Positions 1-7,863 of a DNA stretch of 16,616 nt are shown here, in pieces (position 1 is the first letter of the stretch; each line of letters begins with the position of its first letter). Position numbers and translations under genes: made by a program. The notes under the pieces were generated by a model. The model saw nothing but the letters and a program-made list of their open reading frames with translations, did no database searches and was not told the origin of the DNA. Origin of the DNA: an uncultured Candidatus Saccharibacteria bacterium (GTDB lineage: Bacteria > Patescibacteriota > Saccharimonadia > Saccharimonadales > UBA4665); assembly GCA_903836325.1 (NCBI GenBank), contig CAILQE010000083.1:1-16616 (forward strand), written 5' to 3'.

Positions 1-1
1 T

Positions 2-922
2 GAAATGGTTGTAGTCAGTGGTGTCTCTGGTTCTGGAAAGTCATCTTTAATTAATGACATTTTAGCTAAAGAACTACTAGCAAGACTACATAGAGCATCA
101 ACAGTTCCTGGTAAACACGAAGATATTCTTGGAATCGAAAACCTCGATAAAGCCATTATTATTGACCAGTCAGCAATAGGAAGAACTCCAAGATCTAACC
201 CAGCTACATACACCGGTCTATTTACTCCAATTCGTGAACTTTATGCATCTCTTCCGGAAGCAAAACTAAGAGGATATAGCGCTGGAAGATTTAGTTTTAA
301 CGTTAAAGGTGGAAGATGTGAATATTGTAAGGGAGATGGAATCATTAAGATTGAAATGCATTTCCTACCGGACGTTTATGTTCCTTGTGAAGAATGTAAA
401 GGTAAGAGATATAACCGTGAAGCATTAGAAATTCACTACAAAGGTAAAGATATTTCTGAAGTTCTAGCATTAACAACTGAACAAGCTCTAGAATTTTTTA
501 GTAATATCCCAAGTATTTCTAGAAAACTTGAAACATTAGTAGAAGTAGGTCTTGGATACATTGCTCTAGGCCAATCTGCTACAACTCTTTCAGGTGGTGA
601 AGCTCAAAGAATTAAGCTTGCGACTGAACTATCTAGAAGACCAACTGGTAGAACTTTATATATCCTAGATGAACCTACAACAGGATTACATTTTGAAGAT
701 GTTAATAAATTGCTTAAAGTTCTGCATGCTCTAGTTGATTCAGGTAACTCCATGATAGTAATTGAACACAATTTAGATGTTATTAAAAATGCTGACCATA
801 TTATAGATATAGGACCAGAAGGCGGTAATGGTGGTGGTCAAATAGTAGCTATGGGAACTCCAGAGGTAGTAGCTAAGGTAAGTGGTAGCTATACAGCCTC
901 ATATCTTAAAAAAGTTCTGTAA
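2..922 (+). CDS. uvrA: UvrA excinuclease subunit A, C-terminal part (5' end outside window)
   Basis: UvrA is the DNA-damage sensor ATPase of nucleotide excision repair; it loads UvrB, after which UvrC cuts. Only about the last 306 residues of a protein usually near 940 aa are present. The frame is open to the left edge, and the Met codon at position 5 is internal. Numbering from that Met, the second ATPase domain is visible: Walker A GVSGSGKSS (6-14), the zinc module with Cys105, Cys108, Cys128 and Cys131 (two CxxC pairs), ABC signature LSGGEAQR (195-202), and Walker B with D-loop region ILDEPTTGLHF (220-230). The family-typical ending around IDIGPEGGNGGG is also intact. The gene ends with TAA at 920-922. 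uvrC lies 4.2 kb downstream on the same strand. Identity is essentially certain; nothing degenerate is seen. Confidence 0.97.
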   Translation, partial: EMVVVSGVSGSGKSSLINDILAKELLARLHRASTVPGKHEDILGIENLDKAIIIDQSAIGRTPRSNPATYTGLFTPIRELYASLPEAKLRGYSAGRFSFNVKGGRCEYCKGDGIIKIEMHFLPDVYVPCEECKGKRYNREALEIHYKGKDISEVLALTTEQALEFFSNIPSISRKLETLVEVGLGYIALGQSATTLSGGEAQRIKLATELSRRPTGRTLYILDEPTTGLHFEDVNKLLKVLHALVDSGNSMIVIEHNLDVIKNADHIIDIGPEGGNGGGQIVAMGTPEVVAKVSGSYTASYLKKVL

Positions 923-935
923 GAGCTTCATCGAT

Positions 936-955
936 AGATAGTTTACAAACTATCT
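936..955. repeat. Short palindrome downstream of uvrA
   Basis: A near-perfect inverted repeat: AGATAGTTT pairs with AAACTATCT around a central AC (20 bp in all). It begins 14 bp after the uvrA stop and lies 50 bp before the next start codon. No T-run follows, so it is a poor intrinsic terminator. It could be a weak RNA hairpin protecting the uvrA 3' end or a binding site for a dimeric regulator of the repeat-protein gene. The pairing is seen directly; the role is unknown. Confidence 0.4.
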
Positions 956-1004
956 CGCTAGTGTTAACTTATACCTAGCTTAATAAATAAAAAGGAATAT
1001 AAAA

Positions 1005-1361
1005 ATGAACCCTCAAAATAATATGGACGACACTAACCCTACTCCTAACGTGGAAGTAAATAACCAACCAATGCCTGTTGTGGATACGCCAAATGAACCT
1101 GTTGCGCCAACTCCAGTTCCAGATCCTACAATGCCTCAACCTGAGCCTGCAGAGAATCCAACCAATGAACCTGTTGCGCCAACTCCAGTTCCAGATCCTA
1201 CAATGCCTCAACCTGAGCCTGCAGAGAATCCAACCAGTGAACCTGTTGCGCCAACTCCAGATCAAACTCCTGCTTCAATGCCAGCTCAAAATCCAACCGA
1301 TATGAGCGCTCCAAAGAAAAGCTTTATGCAGAAGTTACTTCACCCATTCTCTAAGAACTAA
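1005..1361 (+). CDS. Small proline-rich repeat protein, function unknown
   Basis: This 118-residue protein has no recognised domain. Its middle consists of a 24-residue unit starting NEPVAPTPVPDPT, present twice identically and then as a truncated third copy, with Pro at roughly every third position and many Glu/Asp. It ends in a short basic, amphipathic-looking tail (KKSFMQKLLHPFSKN). There is no signal peptide or membrane segment, so it is probably a disordered cytoplasmic protein, perhaps a spacer or adaptor. The start is supported by a Shine-Dalgarno-like AAAAGGA centred about 10 nt upstream. It ends 2 bp from the convergent dedA stop. Two other frames are also open across the repeat, as repeats often cause, but only this one has a ribosome binding site and a plausible composition. 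Function cannot be assigned. Confidence 0.7.
   Translation: MNPQNNMDDTNPTPNVEVNNQPMPVVDTPNEPVAPTPVPDPTMPQPEPAENPTNEPVAPTPVPDPTMPQPEPAENPTSEPVAPTPDQTPASMPAQNPTDMSAPKKSFMQKLLHPFSKN
1092..1260 (+). repeat. 72-bp tandem repeat inside the proline-rich gene
   Basis: Copy 1 is 1092-1163 and copy 2 is 1164-1235; I read them as identical at all 72 bases. A third, partial copy (1236-1260) carries one base change near its start (AAT to AGT). Since 72 bp is 24 codons, copy gain or loss keeps the frame. The lack of silent differences between copies points to recent duplication or ongoing homogenisation. Confidence 0.95.
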
Positions 1362-1363
1362 TA

Positions 1364-2059
1364 TTACTTCTTAAGATTCTTTTTCTTCGTAGCGTGTAAG
1401 TGGATAAAGCTACTCGCAAAACTAGCTAGTGTAGCTAATATAATCCCAGGTATCAGATATTTATCAACGTCAAAGAATTTACCGAGTACTCTACCGGCCC
1501 ACCACCCAACTGAAGTTGCTACTCCAACCCAAAGCAATGCACCGATCACGTTATATTTAGCAAATTTCTTTCTATCCATATTCGCAGCACCAGCCGTGAG
1601 TGGAGCAAAAGTTCGAAGTATTGGAATAAATCTAGCTAGAAGTACTGCCTTGCCACCATTCTTAACGTAAAACTTCTGTGCTTCTTCTAAATATTCAGGT
1701 CTAAACATGACAGAGTCTTTCTTAACAAATAGTTTATGGAAACCACGTTTTCCTATCTCGTAGCCGACAGTATTTCCAAGGATTGCTCCAATTAACATAG
1801 CTATAACGGCGTAAACAATATTAAGAGATTTTCCATTTGTGCTAGCTATAAAACCTGCTGCGAAAATTAAAGTATCTCCAGGTAAAAAGAATCCAACCAG
1901 TAAACCAGTTTCAGCAAATAGGATACCTAGTAGTGCCCAAACTCCACCAGATTTAATTAGGGTAGTAGGTTGAATATGCTTTGTGGATATGTATAAGATA
2001 CCCATAAGAACAACAACAATTATTGACCAATATATAAACGATTTTTTATCTTTACTCAT
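1364..2059 (-). CDS. dedA: DedA-family (VTT domain) membrane protein
   Basis: DedA proteins are polytopic inner-membrane proteins; some members are implicated in recycling undecaprenyl phosphate across the membrane and in membrane homeostasis. This 231-residue protein has the normal family length. The two hallmark re-entrant motifs are present: E50-x-G52 leading into P60-G61-D62 (FAETGLLVGFFLPGD), and ARFIPILRTFAPLTAG at 142-157 with Arg143, Pro146, Arg149 and Pro153. A hydrophobic N-terminal segment (about 10-25) and C-terminal helices (about 172-190 and 201-220) complete the fold. The tail is basic (KKKNLKK), as expected for a cytoplasmic end. The gene is convergent with the repeat protein (2 bp gap) and divergent from rplY. 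No clear Shine-Dalgarno precedes the start. The particular lipid substrate cannot be told from sequence. Confidence 0.92.
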   Translation of the reverse strand: MSKDKKSFIYWSIIVVVLMGILYISTKHIQPTTLIKSGGVWALLGILFAETGLLVGFFLPGDTLIFAAGFIASTNGKSLNIVYAVIAMLIGAILGNTVGYEIGKRGFHKLFVKKDSVMFRPEYLEEAQKFYVKNGGKAVLLARFIPILRTFAPLTAGAANMDRKKFAKYNVIGALLWVGVATSVGWWAGRVLGKFFDVDKYLIPGIILATLASFASSFIHLHATKKKNLKK

Positions 2060-2118
2060 GTCTTAGAGTTTAACATATTTAAAATTATAGTTTCTATAGA
2101 GATAAAATCTTAAAATTA

Positions 2119-2127
2119 TGATATAAT
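2119..2127 (+). promoter_or_regulatory. Extended -10 promoter of rplY
   Basis: TGATATAAT is a perfect extended -10 (TGn plus TATAAT). No TTGACA-like -35 sits 17 bp upstream, which fits an extended -10 promoter. Transcription would begin near 2134, giving a leader of about 37 nt that contains AAAGGAGAG (2150-2158) ahead of the ATG at 2171. Confidence 0.7.
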
Positions 2128-2170
2128 TGTTAAATCAAAATATTTATTTAAAGGAGAGATTAGGCAATAT

Positions 2171-2860
2171 ATGTCTCAAGACACGATTACTATCGAATTA
2201 ACTCCAAGAGATGTTCTTGGAAAGAAAGTTAAACACTTAAGATCTAAAGGAACTGTTCCTGCTGTTATTCATGATCACGGAAAAGATTCAATCGTAGCTC
2301 AAGGAGACGCTATAGCTCTATTAAAAGTATTCAAAGAAGCTGGAAAGCATCACCCAGTGACCGTAAAAGTTGGAAGCAAAGAATTCCTAACTCTAATTAA
2401 GCAAGCAGATTTCGACCCAAGAAAAAGAAGATTATCTCACGTTGTATTCAATGCTGTTTCTAAGGATCAAAAAGTAGAAGCAGAAATTCCAGTACGACCT
2501 AAATACGCAGAAGGAAACGAAGCTTCTCCTGCTGAAAGATCTGGTCTTATTGTTCTTGGAAGTATTGAAAGTGTAACCGTTGAAGCGATTCCTGCAAACT
2601 TACCTGATGAATTATTCTATGATGCCGAAAAACTTGTTCTAGAAGGTGACCACGTAACTATTGCCGACCTAATTGTTCCTGCAAATGTAGTTGTAACTGA
2701 CGATGCTACAAATACAATCGCTACAGTATTCGAACCATCTGCTCTAGCAGCTGCAAACGATGCTGTTGGTGGTGATGCTGAAGAAGTAACTGAAGTTGCT
2801 ACTGAAGGCGAAGTTGCTACTGAAGGCGAAGTTAAACCAGCCAACGAAAAAACTGAATAA
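2171..2860 (+). CDS. rplY: 50S ribosomal protein bL25 (CTC/TL5 type)
   Basis: bL25 binds 5S rRNA in the large ribosomal subunit. The 229-residue length marks the long CTC/TL5 form. The N-terminal L25 domain (about 5-95) begins with the typical TPRDVLGKKVKHLRSKGTVPAV stretch and carries DFDPRKRRLSHVVF near 80-93. The C-terminal TL5 beta domain (about 98-188) includes the SVTVEAIPANLPDE motif and GDHVTIADL. The last 40 residues are an acidic Ala/Glu/Val tail containing a small repeat (EVATEG twice). The start is fixed by AAAGGAGAG upstream, one of the strongest ribosome binding sites in the window. It has its own extended -10 promoter, and no terminator is evident before the next gene. Family assignment is firm. 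Confidence 0.95.
   Translation: MSQDTITIELTPRDVLGKKVKHLRSKGTVPAVIHDHGKDSIVAQGDAIALLKVFKEAGKHHPVTVKVGSKEFLTLIKQADFDPRKRRLSHVVFNAVSKDQKVEAEIPVRPKYAEGNEASPAERSGLIVLGSIESVTVEAIPANLPDELFYDAEKLVLEGDHVTIADLIVPANVVVTDDATNTIATVFEPSALAAANDAVGGDAEEVTEVATEGEVATEGEVKPANEKTE
2792..2827 (+). repeat. Duplicated 18-bp unit in the bL25 acidic tail
   Basis: GAAGTTGCTACTGAAGGC occurs twice in direct tandem (2792-2809 and 2810-2827), encoding EVATEG twice. It is in frame and lies in a low-complexity tail that lengthens or shortens readily without affecting the folded domains. Confidence 0.9.
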
Positions 2861-2934
2861 TACCTATAAAAATATATTTCTCACTATAATCATTTAGGAT
2901 ATATACTTTAGATACATTTAACTTTTAAAAACTT

Positions 2935-4212
2935 ATGGAAGAAAAACCTAAAAATTTAAATCCTGAACTCCTAGAAGATGACGAAGATGATTCTGAGGAA
3001 GAAGATAAAAAAAGTAGAGTAGATCCTAAGTCGAATTTCTTAAAGGAATTAGCTATTTTAATTAAAGGTCTTCAAGAAAAAGAGGAGAAGTTAGAAAAAG
3101 AAACTGAAAACAAAGATCTTAAAGTAGATATTAACCCTGAACTAGATAGCGAAGCTCCCGTAGAACACCTAAGTGAAGTAGAAATAGAAGATATATCTAG
3201 AACTTTAGCTCGTGAAAGAATGGATGAACTTGATGGTAGTGAAGAAAATCCAGAAAATGATAGCGCCAAGGAATTTTTAGACCAAGTAATTGAAACTGGT
3301 GACATTAGCTTTGCTGAGAGTGAAGTTATTGCAGACCCAATTTTGCCTGAGAGTGAAGTATTTAGAATTAATGACCCAACTTCTGTTGGCAGGGAATCTA
3401 TTCCTACTAATATTTATCATGAAAATTCTAATGAAAAAAAGAAAGAAGCAAAGAGAAGTGAAAAACTTACAAGCGTAGGATTAATAGATTACTTAATAGA
3501 TAGAAGAAAAGCTCGTATCGAAAAAAAGGCAGACAGTAAGAAAGATCTAGATAAAAAATTAGTTGAAGAAGTAGATAAATTAAGAATTAAACTCGCCGAA
3601 AGCGAAAGAAGAGTCCGAGTTGAAGCTTCTCTCATTGAAAGGAAAACTTCCAACAGTTCAGAAGATTATTCAACCACTGAACTTAAGATACTAAATAAAT
3701 TAGAAAAAACAGAAGATCTTAAAGAATCTAGAAGTATAGAAAAACCGGTAGCCGTATTGAGCAAGAATGAACTTGTTAAAGTGGCCGAGAATATTAAAAT
3801 AGACGGAACAACACTTAAGAAAATATTTGAATCTCATTTAATTTCTGAAAATGGACTAAGACGAGTCATATCTACCTTTCTTAGAGGTGGAAATATCAAG
3901 AGAGCTTTAAATAGAGAGATTCTTCAAAGGCAAATAGATTTTGAAAAAGATCCAATTCTAAGAGATTCGTTCGGTGAGCCTGAAGCTGAAAAACAAGAAG
4001 TAATTGTTAAGGAGTCCGTAAATTCCCTACTAGAAAAAAAGGGCATAAATTTTTCAAATCATCCTTCTTTCTATCAACATAACGCAATTCCTAAGAAAAA
4101 TAATATTGATTATTCAAAAAAGATTAAAAAAACTAAACCTGCAGACATTATTTTAGTTTTAGTTATCCTGAGTTTATTTACGCTTATGCTCGTAGTACTC
4201 CTTAATAAGTAG
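2935..4212 (+). CDS. Acidic tail-anchored membrane protein, function unknown
   Basis: This 425-residue protein is not recognised. It starts with a strongly acidic stretch (about 10-25, rich in Asp/Glu), followed by Lys/Glu-rich segments likely to be disordered or coiled coil (about 38-62 and 186-230). A denser, hydrophobic-patterned block follows at about 275-345 (LSKNELVKVAENIKIDGTTL onward, with FLRGGNIKRALNREILQRQI), which looks like a small folded helical domain. The protein ends in a single hydrophobic helix (about 403-423, ADIILVLVILSLFTLMLVVL) followed by NK, a C-tail anchor that leaves everything else in the cytoplasm. There is no signal peptide and no cysteine. No Shine-Dalgarno precedes the ATG; TATAAT at 2885-2890 is a possible promoter. 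It lies 74 bp after rplY and 27 bp before trhO. A scaffold-like membrane role is a guess from architecture only. Confidence 0.75.
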   Translation: MEEKPKNLNPELLEDDEDDSEEEDKKSRVDPKSNFLKELAILIKGLQEKEEKLEKETENKDLKVDINPELDSEAPVEHLSEVEIEDISRTLARERMDELDGSEENPENDSAKEFLDQVIETGDISFAESEVIADPILPESEVFRINDPTSVGRESIPTNIYHENSNEKKKEAKRSEKLTSVGLIDYLIDRRKARIEKKADSKKDLDKKLVEEVDKLRIKLAESERRVRVEASLIERKTSNSSEDYSTTELKILNKLEKTEDLKESRSIEKPVAVLSKNELVKVAENIKIDGTTLKKIFESHLISENGLRRVISTFLRGGNIKRALNREILQRQIDFEKDPILRDSFGEPEAEKQEVIVKESVNSLLEKKGINFSNHPSFYQHNAIPKKNNIDYSKKIKKTKPADIILVLVILSLFTLMLVVLLNK

Positions 4213-4239
4213 TAAAATAGACTAGTATAAAAAACAATT

Positions 4240-5136
4240 ATGAAGAATAAAATCATCCTATATTATTGCTTTACGTCTCTATCTGACCCAGAGGCTATTA
4301 AACAATGGCAAAAATCTGTTTGTGACGCATTAAATTTGAAGGGTAGAATCTTAATTTCTGAACACGGAATAAACGGAACACTGGGTGGAGACATTGATAA
4401 TCTTAAGAAATATATTAAGACTAATAAAACATACCTTCCTTTTAAACGCATCCAATACAAATGGAGTGAGGGAGGTGGTCAAGATTTTCCAAGACTTTCA
4501 GTAAAAGTTAGAGATGAAATTGTAGCTTTTAAAGCTGTAGACGAAATCAAGGTTAATGAAAATGGATTAGTCGGTGGTGGTGAACATATAAAACCTGAAG
4601 CTATAGAAAAACTAATTAAAGATAAAGGCGAAGATAACGTTATTTTCTTTGATGGACGTAATAAATACGAGGCTCAAATAGGTAAGTTTAAAAATGCCGT
4701 GGTTCCTGATGTGCGCACTACAAAAGATTTCATTCCAGAACTTGAAAGTGGTAAGTATGACGATATTAAAAATAAGACCGTAATCACATATTGTACTGGT
4801 GGAGTAAGATGCGAGATTCTTTCTGTCCTTATGAAGAATCGTGGATTTAAAGATGTCTACCAAATGGATGGTGGAATTGTAAAATACGGGGAAAAATTCA
4901 AAGATGACGGACTATGGGACGGAAGTTTATATATTTTCGATAATAGAATGACTCAAAAGTTTTCCGAAAAAAGTGAAGACATCGGAATCTGTATACACTG
5001 TGAAGGAAAAACTTCCAATTTTGAAAACTGTGCGAATGTTTCCTGTAATGACTTAGTGTTAATTTGTGAAGCATGCACAAAAGATAAGTCTAGGCTATAT
5101 CATTCTGAAAATTGTCTTAAATTAGCGGTAGTATAA
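4240..5136 (+). CDS. trhO: tRNA uridine(34) hydroxylase, rhodanese-like TrhO/YceA family
   Basis: TrhO makes 5-hydroxyuridine at wobble position 34 of certain tRNAs, the first step toward cmo5U/mo5U in bacteria. The 298-residue protein has the family layout. An N-terminal ferredoxin-like domain (about 1-95) contains the GRILISEHGINGTLGG signature (35-50). The rhodanese domain (about 115-220) has active-site loop CTGGVRC (185-191), with Cys185 catalytic by homology, and QMDGGIVKYGE after it. A C-terminal zinc-like Cys cluster holds Cys251/254, 264, 269, 276/279 and 292. The start matches the family's usual beginning (IILYYCFTSLSDPEAI); no Shine-Dalgarno is visible, and the region just upstream is A-rich. 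It is 14 bp from uvrC and probably co-transcribed with it. tRNA-Val(UAC) in this window has the type of U34 anticodon that this enzyme modifies elsewhere. Confidence 0.95.
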   Translation: MKNKIILYYCFTSLSDPEAIKQWQKSVCDALNLKGRILISEHGINGTLGGDIDNLKKYIKTNKTYLPFKRIQYKWSEGGGQDFPRLSVKVRDEIVAFKAVDEIKVNENGLVGGGEHIKPEAIEKLIKDKGEDNVIFFDGRNKYEAQIGKFKNAVVPDVRTTKDFIPELESGKYDDIKNKTVITYCTGGVRCEILSVLMKNRGFKDVYQMDGGIVKYGEKFKDDGLWDGSLYIFDNRMTQKFSEKSEDIGICIHCEGKTSNFENCANVSCNDLVLICEACTKDKSRLYHSENCLKLAVV

Positions 5137-5150
5137 ATTAGAAAGCCAAT

Positions 5151-6644
5151 ATGAATGATCAACTAAAAGCAAAACTCAAAACTTTGCCAACCACGCCGGG
5201 CGTATATTTTCACAAGGATAGCAAGAATCAAATTATTTATGTTGGTAAAGCAGCTAATTTAAAAAATAGGGTTAGATCCTATTTTCAAAATTCTAAAAAT
5301 AGGGACCCTAAAACAGCTAGTCTAGTTAGTGAAATTCATGATACTGATTGGGTTGAGCTTGCTAGTGAAATGGAGGCCCTGTTCTTTGAAGGAGAAATGA
5401 TAAGACGTTATCTTCCTAAATATAATATTCTGCTCAGAGACGACAAGTCCTTAGCTTATATTAGAATAGATCTTAAAAATGAATATCCTACCGTAACTAC
5501 AACTAGAAGGCCATTAGATGATAAGGCTGAATACTTTGGACCATATTTAAGTTCGGTTTCAGTAAATAAAGCACTTAGATTATTAAGAAAAGTATTTCCT
5601 TTTGCAATTAAAAAAACATCTCAAACCAGAGCTTCGCTAGATTATTATCTTGGGCTAGATCCAGGGCTTGAAGAAAATAAAACAAGTTTAGAAGAATACA
5701 GAAAGAATCTAAAGAAATTAATTCAAGTCATTAAAGGAAATAGAAAAAAGATTGAAGCAGATATTGAAGAAGAAATGCTTAGCGCTGCGGCAAGTAAGAA
5801 TTTTGAGTTAGCCAAGAAAAAAAGAAATCAGCTATACTCTCTAAAACAAATTACTAAACAAGTTATTTTCTCTCAAAATGAATTCTTAGAAATTTCAAAA
5901 GATCATGCATTAAATGAACTGGTTACTTTACTTGGTTTAGAAAAATTTCCTAAACGAATTGAAGGATATGATATCTCTCATCAACAAGGTACTGACGTAG
6001 TAGCAAGTATGGTGGTGTTTACAAATGGTATTACTGACAAAGGAAATTACCGTAAGTTTAAGACGTCACTAGATATTAACAATGACTTTAAGAATATGGC
6101 TGAAACATTGAGAAGAAGACTGTCGGATACAAACATAAAGAAATGGGGCAGAGCAGATTTGATTCTAATAGACGGTGGAAAAGGTCAGCTGGATTCAGCC
6201 ATTAAATCGAGAGATGAACTTGGAGATAAGACCCCTATGATAGGTCTTGCTAAAAGAGAAGAACAAATCGTGATATACAAAGAAAAATCTCTAGTTAATC
6301 TAAATGATAAATACCTAGAAAAATTAAATGGATTTAAAACTGAAACAGATAATTTTATTCTACTTAATGTTCCACACACTACTAACTTAATAAAATTACT
6401 TCAAAGAATTAGAGACGAGAGTCATAGATTTGCAGTAAGCTATCATTCTAGTCTAAAAAGAAGCCGGCAAACTAAATCAGACATCCTAGACATTCCAGGC
6501 ATTGGACCTAAAACAAGAAAAGATTTAATCAAGACTTATGGATCACTTAAATTAGCTCTAGAAAGAAATGAAGGTGAACTTGCTAAAATAGTTGGAGATA
6601 GTAAAGCTAAAATAATCAAAGGTTATTATAAAAATGACAAGTAA
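5151..6644 (+). CDS. uvrC: UvrC excinuclease subunit C, short and cysteine-free
   Basis: UvrC makes both incisions around a lesion in nucleotide excision repair. At 497 residues it is shorter than the usual ~600. Domains in order: GIY-YIG nuclease (about 12-95; GVY 17-19, YVG 30-32, Arg40, EALFFE 75-80) for the 3' cut; UVR domain for UvrB binding (about 204-234, EEEMLSAAASKNFELAKKKR); RNase H-like nuclease for the 5' cut, with Asp274 (GYDISH), Asp341 (LIDGGKGQ) and His425 (DESHRFAVSYH) all kept; and a C-terminal helix-hairpin-helix (about 445-490, LDIPGIGPKTRKDL). The linker that normally carries four conserved Fe-S cysteines instead reads SLDYYLGLDPGLEEN (162-176), and the whole protein has no Cys. 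The last 11 bp overlap the next gene, suggesting translational coupling. Catalytic residues indicate a working enzyme. Confidence 0.96.
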   Translation: MNDQLKAKLKTLPTTPGVYFHKDSKNQIIYVGKAANLKNRVRSYFQNSKNRDPKTASLVSEIHDTDWVELASEMEALFFEGEMIRRYLPKYNILLRDDKSLAYIRIDLKNEYPTVTTTRRPLDDKAEYFGPYLSSVSVNKALRLLRKVFPFAIKKTSQTRASLDYYLGLDPGLEENKTSLEEYRKNLKKLIQVIKGNRKKIEADIEEEMLSAAASKNFELAKKKRNQLYSLKQITKQVIFSQNEFLEISKDHALNELVTLLGLEKFPKRIEGYDISHQQGTDVVASMVVFTNGITDKGNYRKFKTSLDINNDFKNMAETLRRRLSDTNIKKWGRADLILIDGGKGQLDSAIKSRDELGDKTPMIGLAKREEQIVIYKEKSLVNLNDKYLEKLNGFKTETDNFILLNVPHTTNLIKLLQRIRDESHRFAVSYHSSLKRSRQTKSDILDIPGIGPKTRKDLIKTYGSLKLALERNEGELAKIVGDSKAKIIKGYYKNDK

Positions 6645-7824
6645 ACTACCTAATAATTTCTATATCAAAAAAAGAAAAGAACTACTCAGTAAATCTAAAG
6701 CAGATCTGATTGTTATAGGTGCAAATGGACAAATTCAGATGAGCCTAGATCAGTCATATGATTTTATTCAGGAATCTAATTTCCTATATCTAACTGGAAT
6801 AAATGACCCAGGTCTTATTTTGGTTTTAAGCAAAACTGAAACATTTTTAATTCTTCCTGAAACAAATGATTACCTAGAAACTTTCGACGGTGAACTTGAT
6901 CTGGGAAATATTAAACATAAATCTGGAATTACAAAAGTATTTAAAAATGATCAAGGCTTAATCAAGCTTGGAAATATGCTTGGTAGCATAAAAGTAGTTC
7001 ATACTCTTTTTGACGAAACAGATAAACTAAAAACTTACGCAATTACTGCACTTCCATTTAGAGCTAACTTATTAAAATTACTAAAAGAATTAAATAAGAA
7101 AATTAAATTTATTAATATAGAGAAAGATCTTGCTAGACTTCGAATGATTAAATCCAGTGAAGAAATAGATTTAATTAAACAGGCTGCTAAGATCACAAAA
7201 TCAGCAATTGAAGACATAAAACTAACTAAGCTTACAAACACAAAAGAAGTAGCTTTAGAACTAGAAAGATTAATGGTGGAAAATGGAGCAAGTTCATGGG
7301 CGTTTAAACCAGTTATATCAACCGGTCAAGCAAGTACAGTAATTCATTATGTAGACCTAGATCAAAAGTTAAATAAGAACAATCTTCTTTTAGTAGATGT
7401 TGGCTGTAGATACTTAGATTATTGCTCAGATATAAGTAGAACCATCAGCGTAGGTAGTCCCACTAAAAGACAGGGTCTAGTTATGGCTGCAGTCAAAGAA
7501 GTTCAAGATGAATTAATCGGTTTCTTAAAACCTGGTATATCATTTAGAGAACTAGAGATAAAAACTGAACAACTAATTGGAAAAAAATTAATTGAACTAG
7601 GACTTATTAAGAAGGCTACAAATAAGAGTATTCGCAAATATTATCCTCATGCGGTTACTCATCATCTGGGAATAGACACTCACGACCTTGCAGATTATTC
7701 GAGTCCACTAGAAGAAAATATGGTTATAACTATTGAGCCAGGAATATATATAGAAAAAGAATCTATAGGTGTTAGATTCGAAGATGACGTTTTAATTACC
7801 GCTAACGGAGCTAAGGTTCTATAG
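6634..7824 (+). CDS. pepP: M24 metallopeptidase, Xaa-Pro aminopeptidase (PepP-like)
   Basis: It removes an N-terminal residue preceding proline from peptides, using a dinuclear metal centre in the cytoplasm. The 396-residue protein has an N-terminal aminopeptidase P domain (about 1-140, with FLYLTGINDPG typical of the family) and a C-terminal pita-bread domain (about 170-396). The five metal ligands can be placed: Asp255 and Asp266 (VDVGCRYLDYCSDISRT), His343 (THHLGIDTHD), Glu368 (TIEPGIYI) and Glu383 (VRFEDDVLI). The additional active-site histidines corresponding to HxxxH and DxH are present (His339, His350). The start overlaps the end of uvrC by 11 bp, out of frame with it. The ending is the usual compact one for short PepP-like proteins. 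Prolidase (PepQ) activity is the main alternative; the N-terminal domain favours PepP. Confidence 0.92.
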   Translation: MTSKLPNNFYIKKRKELLSKSKADLIVIGANGQIQMSLDQSYDFIQESNFLYLTGINDPGLILVLSKTETFLILPETNDYLETFDGELDLGNIKHKSGITKVFKNDQGLIKLGNMLGSIKVVHTLFDETDKLKTYAITALPFRANLLKLLKELNKKIKFINIEKDLARLRMIKSSEEIDLIKQAAKITKSAIEDIKLTKLTNTKEVALELERLMVENGASSWAFKPVISTGQASTVIHYVDLDQKLNKNNLLLVDVGCRYLDYCSDISRTISVGSPTKRQGLVMAAVKEVQDELIGFLKPGISFRELEIKTEQLIGKKLIELGLIKKATNKSIRKYYPHAVTHHLGIDTHDLADYSSPLEENMVITIEPGIYIEKESIGVRFEDDVLITANGAKVL

Positions 7825-7843
7825 ATAATTATTTATATCAATA

Positions 7844-7852
7844 TGTTAAAAT
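7844..7852 (+). promoter_or_regulatory. Extended -10 promoter of the PF04020-secG-SBP operon
   Basis: TGTTAAAAT is an extended -10 (TGn plus TAAAAT, 5 of 6 to consensus). Expected initiation near 7858-7860 leaves only about 5 nt before the ATG at 7864, and no Shine-Dalgarno is present, so the transcript would be essentially leaderless. The same 10-mer ATGTTAAAAT recurs upstream of the FAD oxidoreductase gene. Confidence 0.55.
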
Positions 7853-7863
7853 AGTATTAAGAA

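Noticed and set aside
975..1265. Open frame on the minus strand across the proline-rich repeat (Trp/Arg-rich)
   Set aside because: It is the shadow of the repeat on the opposite strand; composition (many W, R, H) is implausible, and the + frame has the ribosome binding site.
1351..1385. Imperfect hairpin (AAGAA/TTCTT) plus T-rich run between the repeat gene and dedA as a terminator
   Set aside because: Short stem with a bulge, AT-only core and location inside dedA coding sequence; too weak to list as a terminator.
2617..2844. Minus-strand open frame across the bL25 tail
   Set aside because: Low-complexity Ser/Ala/Thr shadow of the acidic tail, without a start signal.
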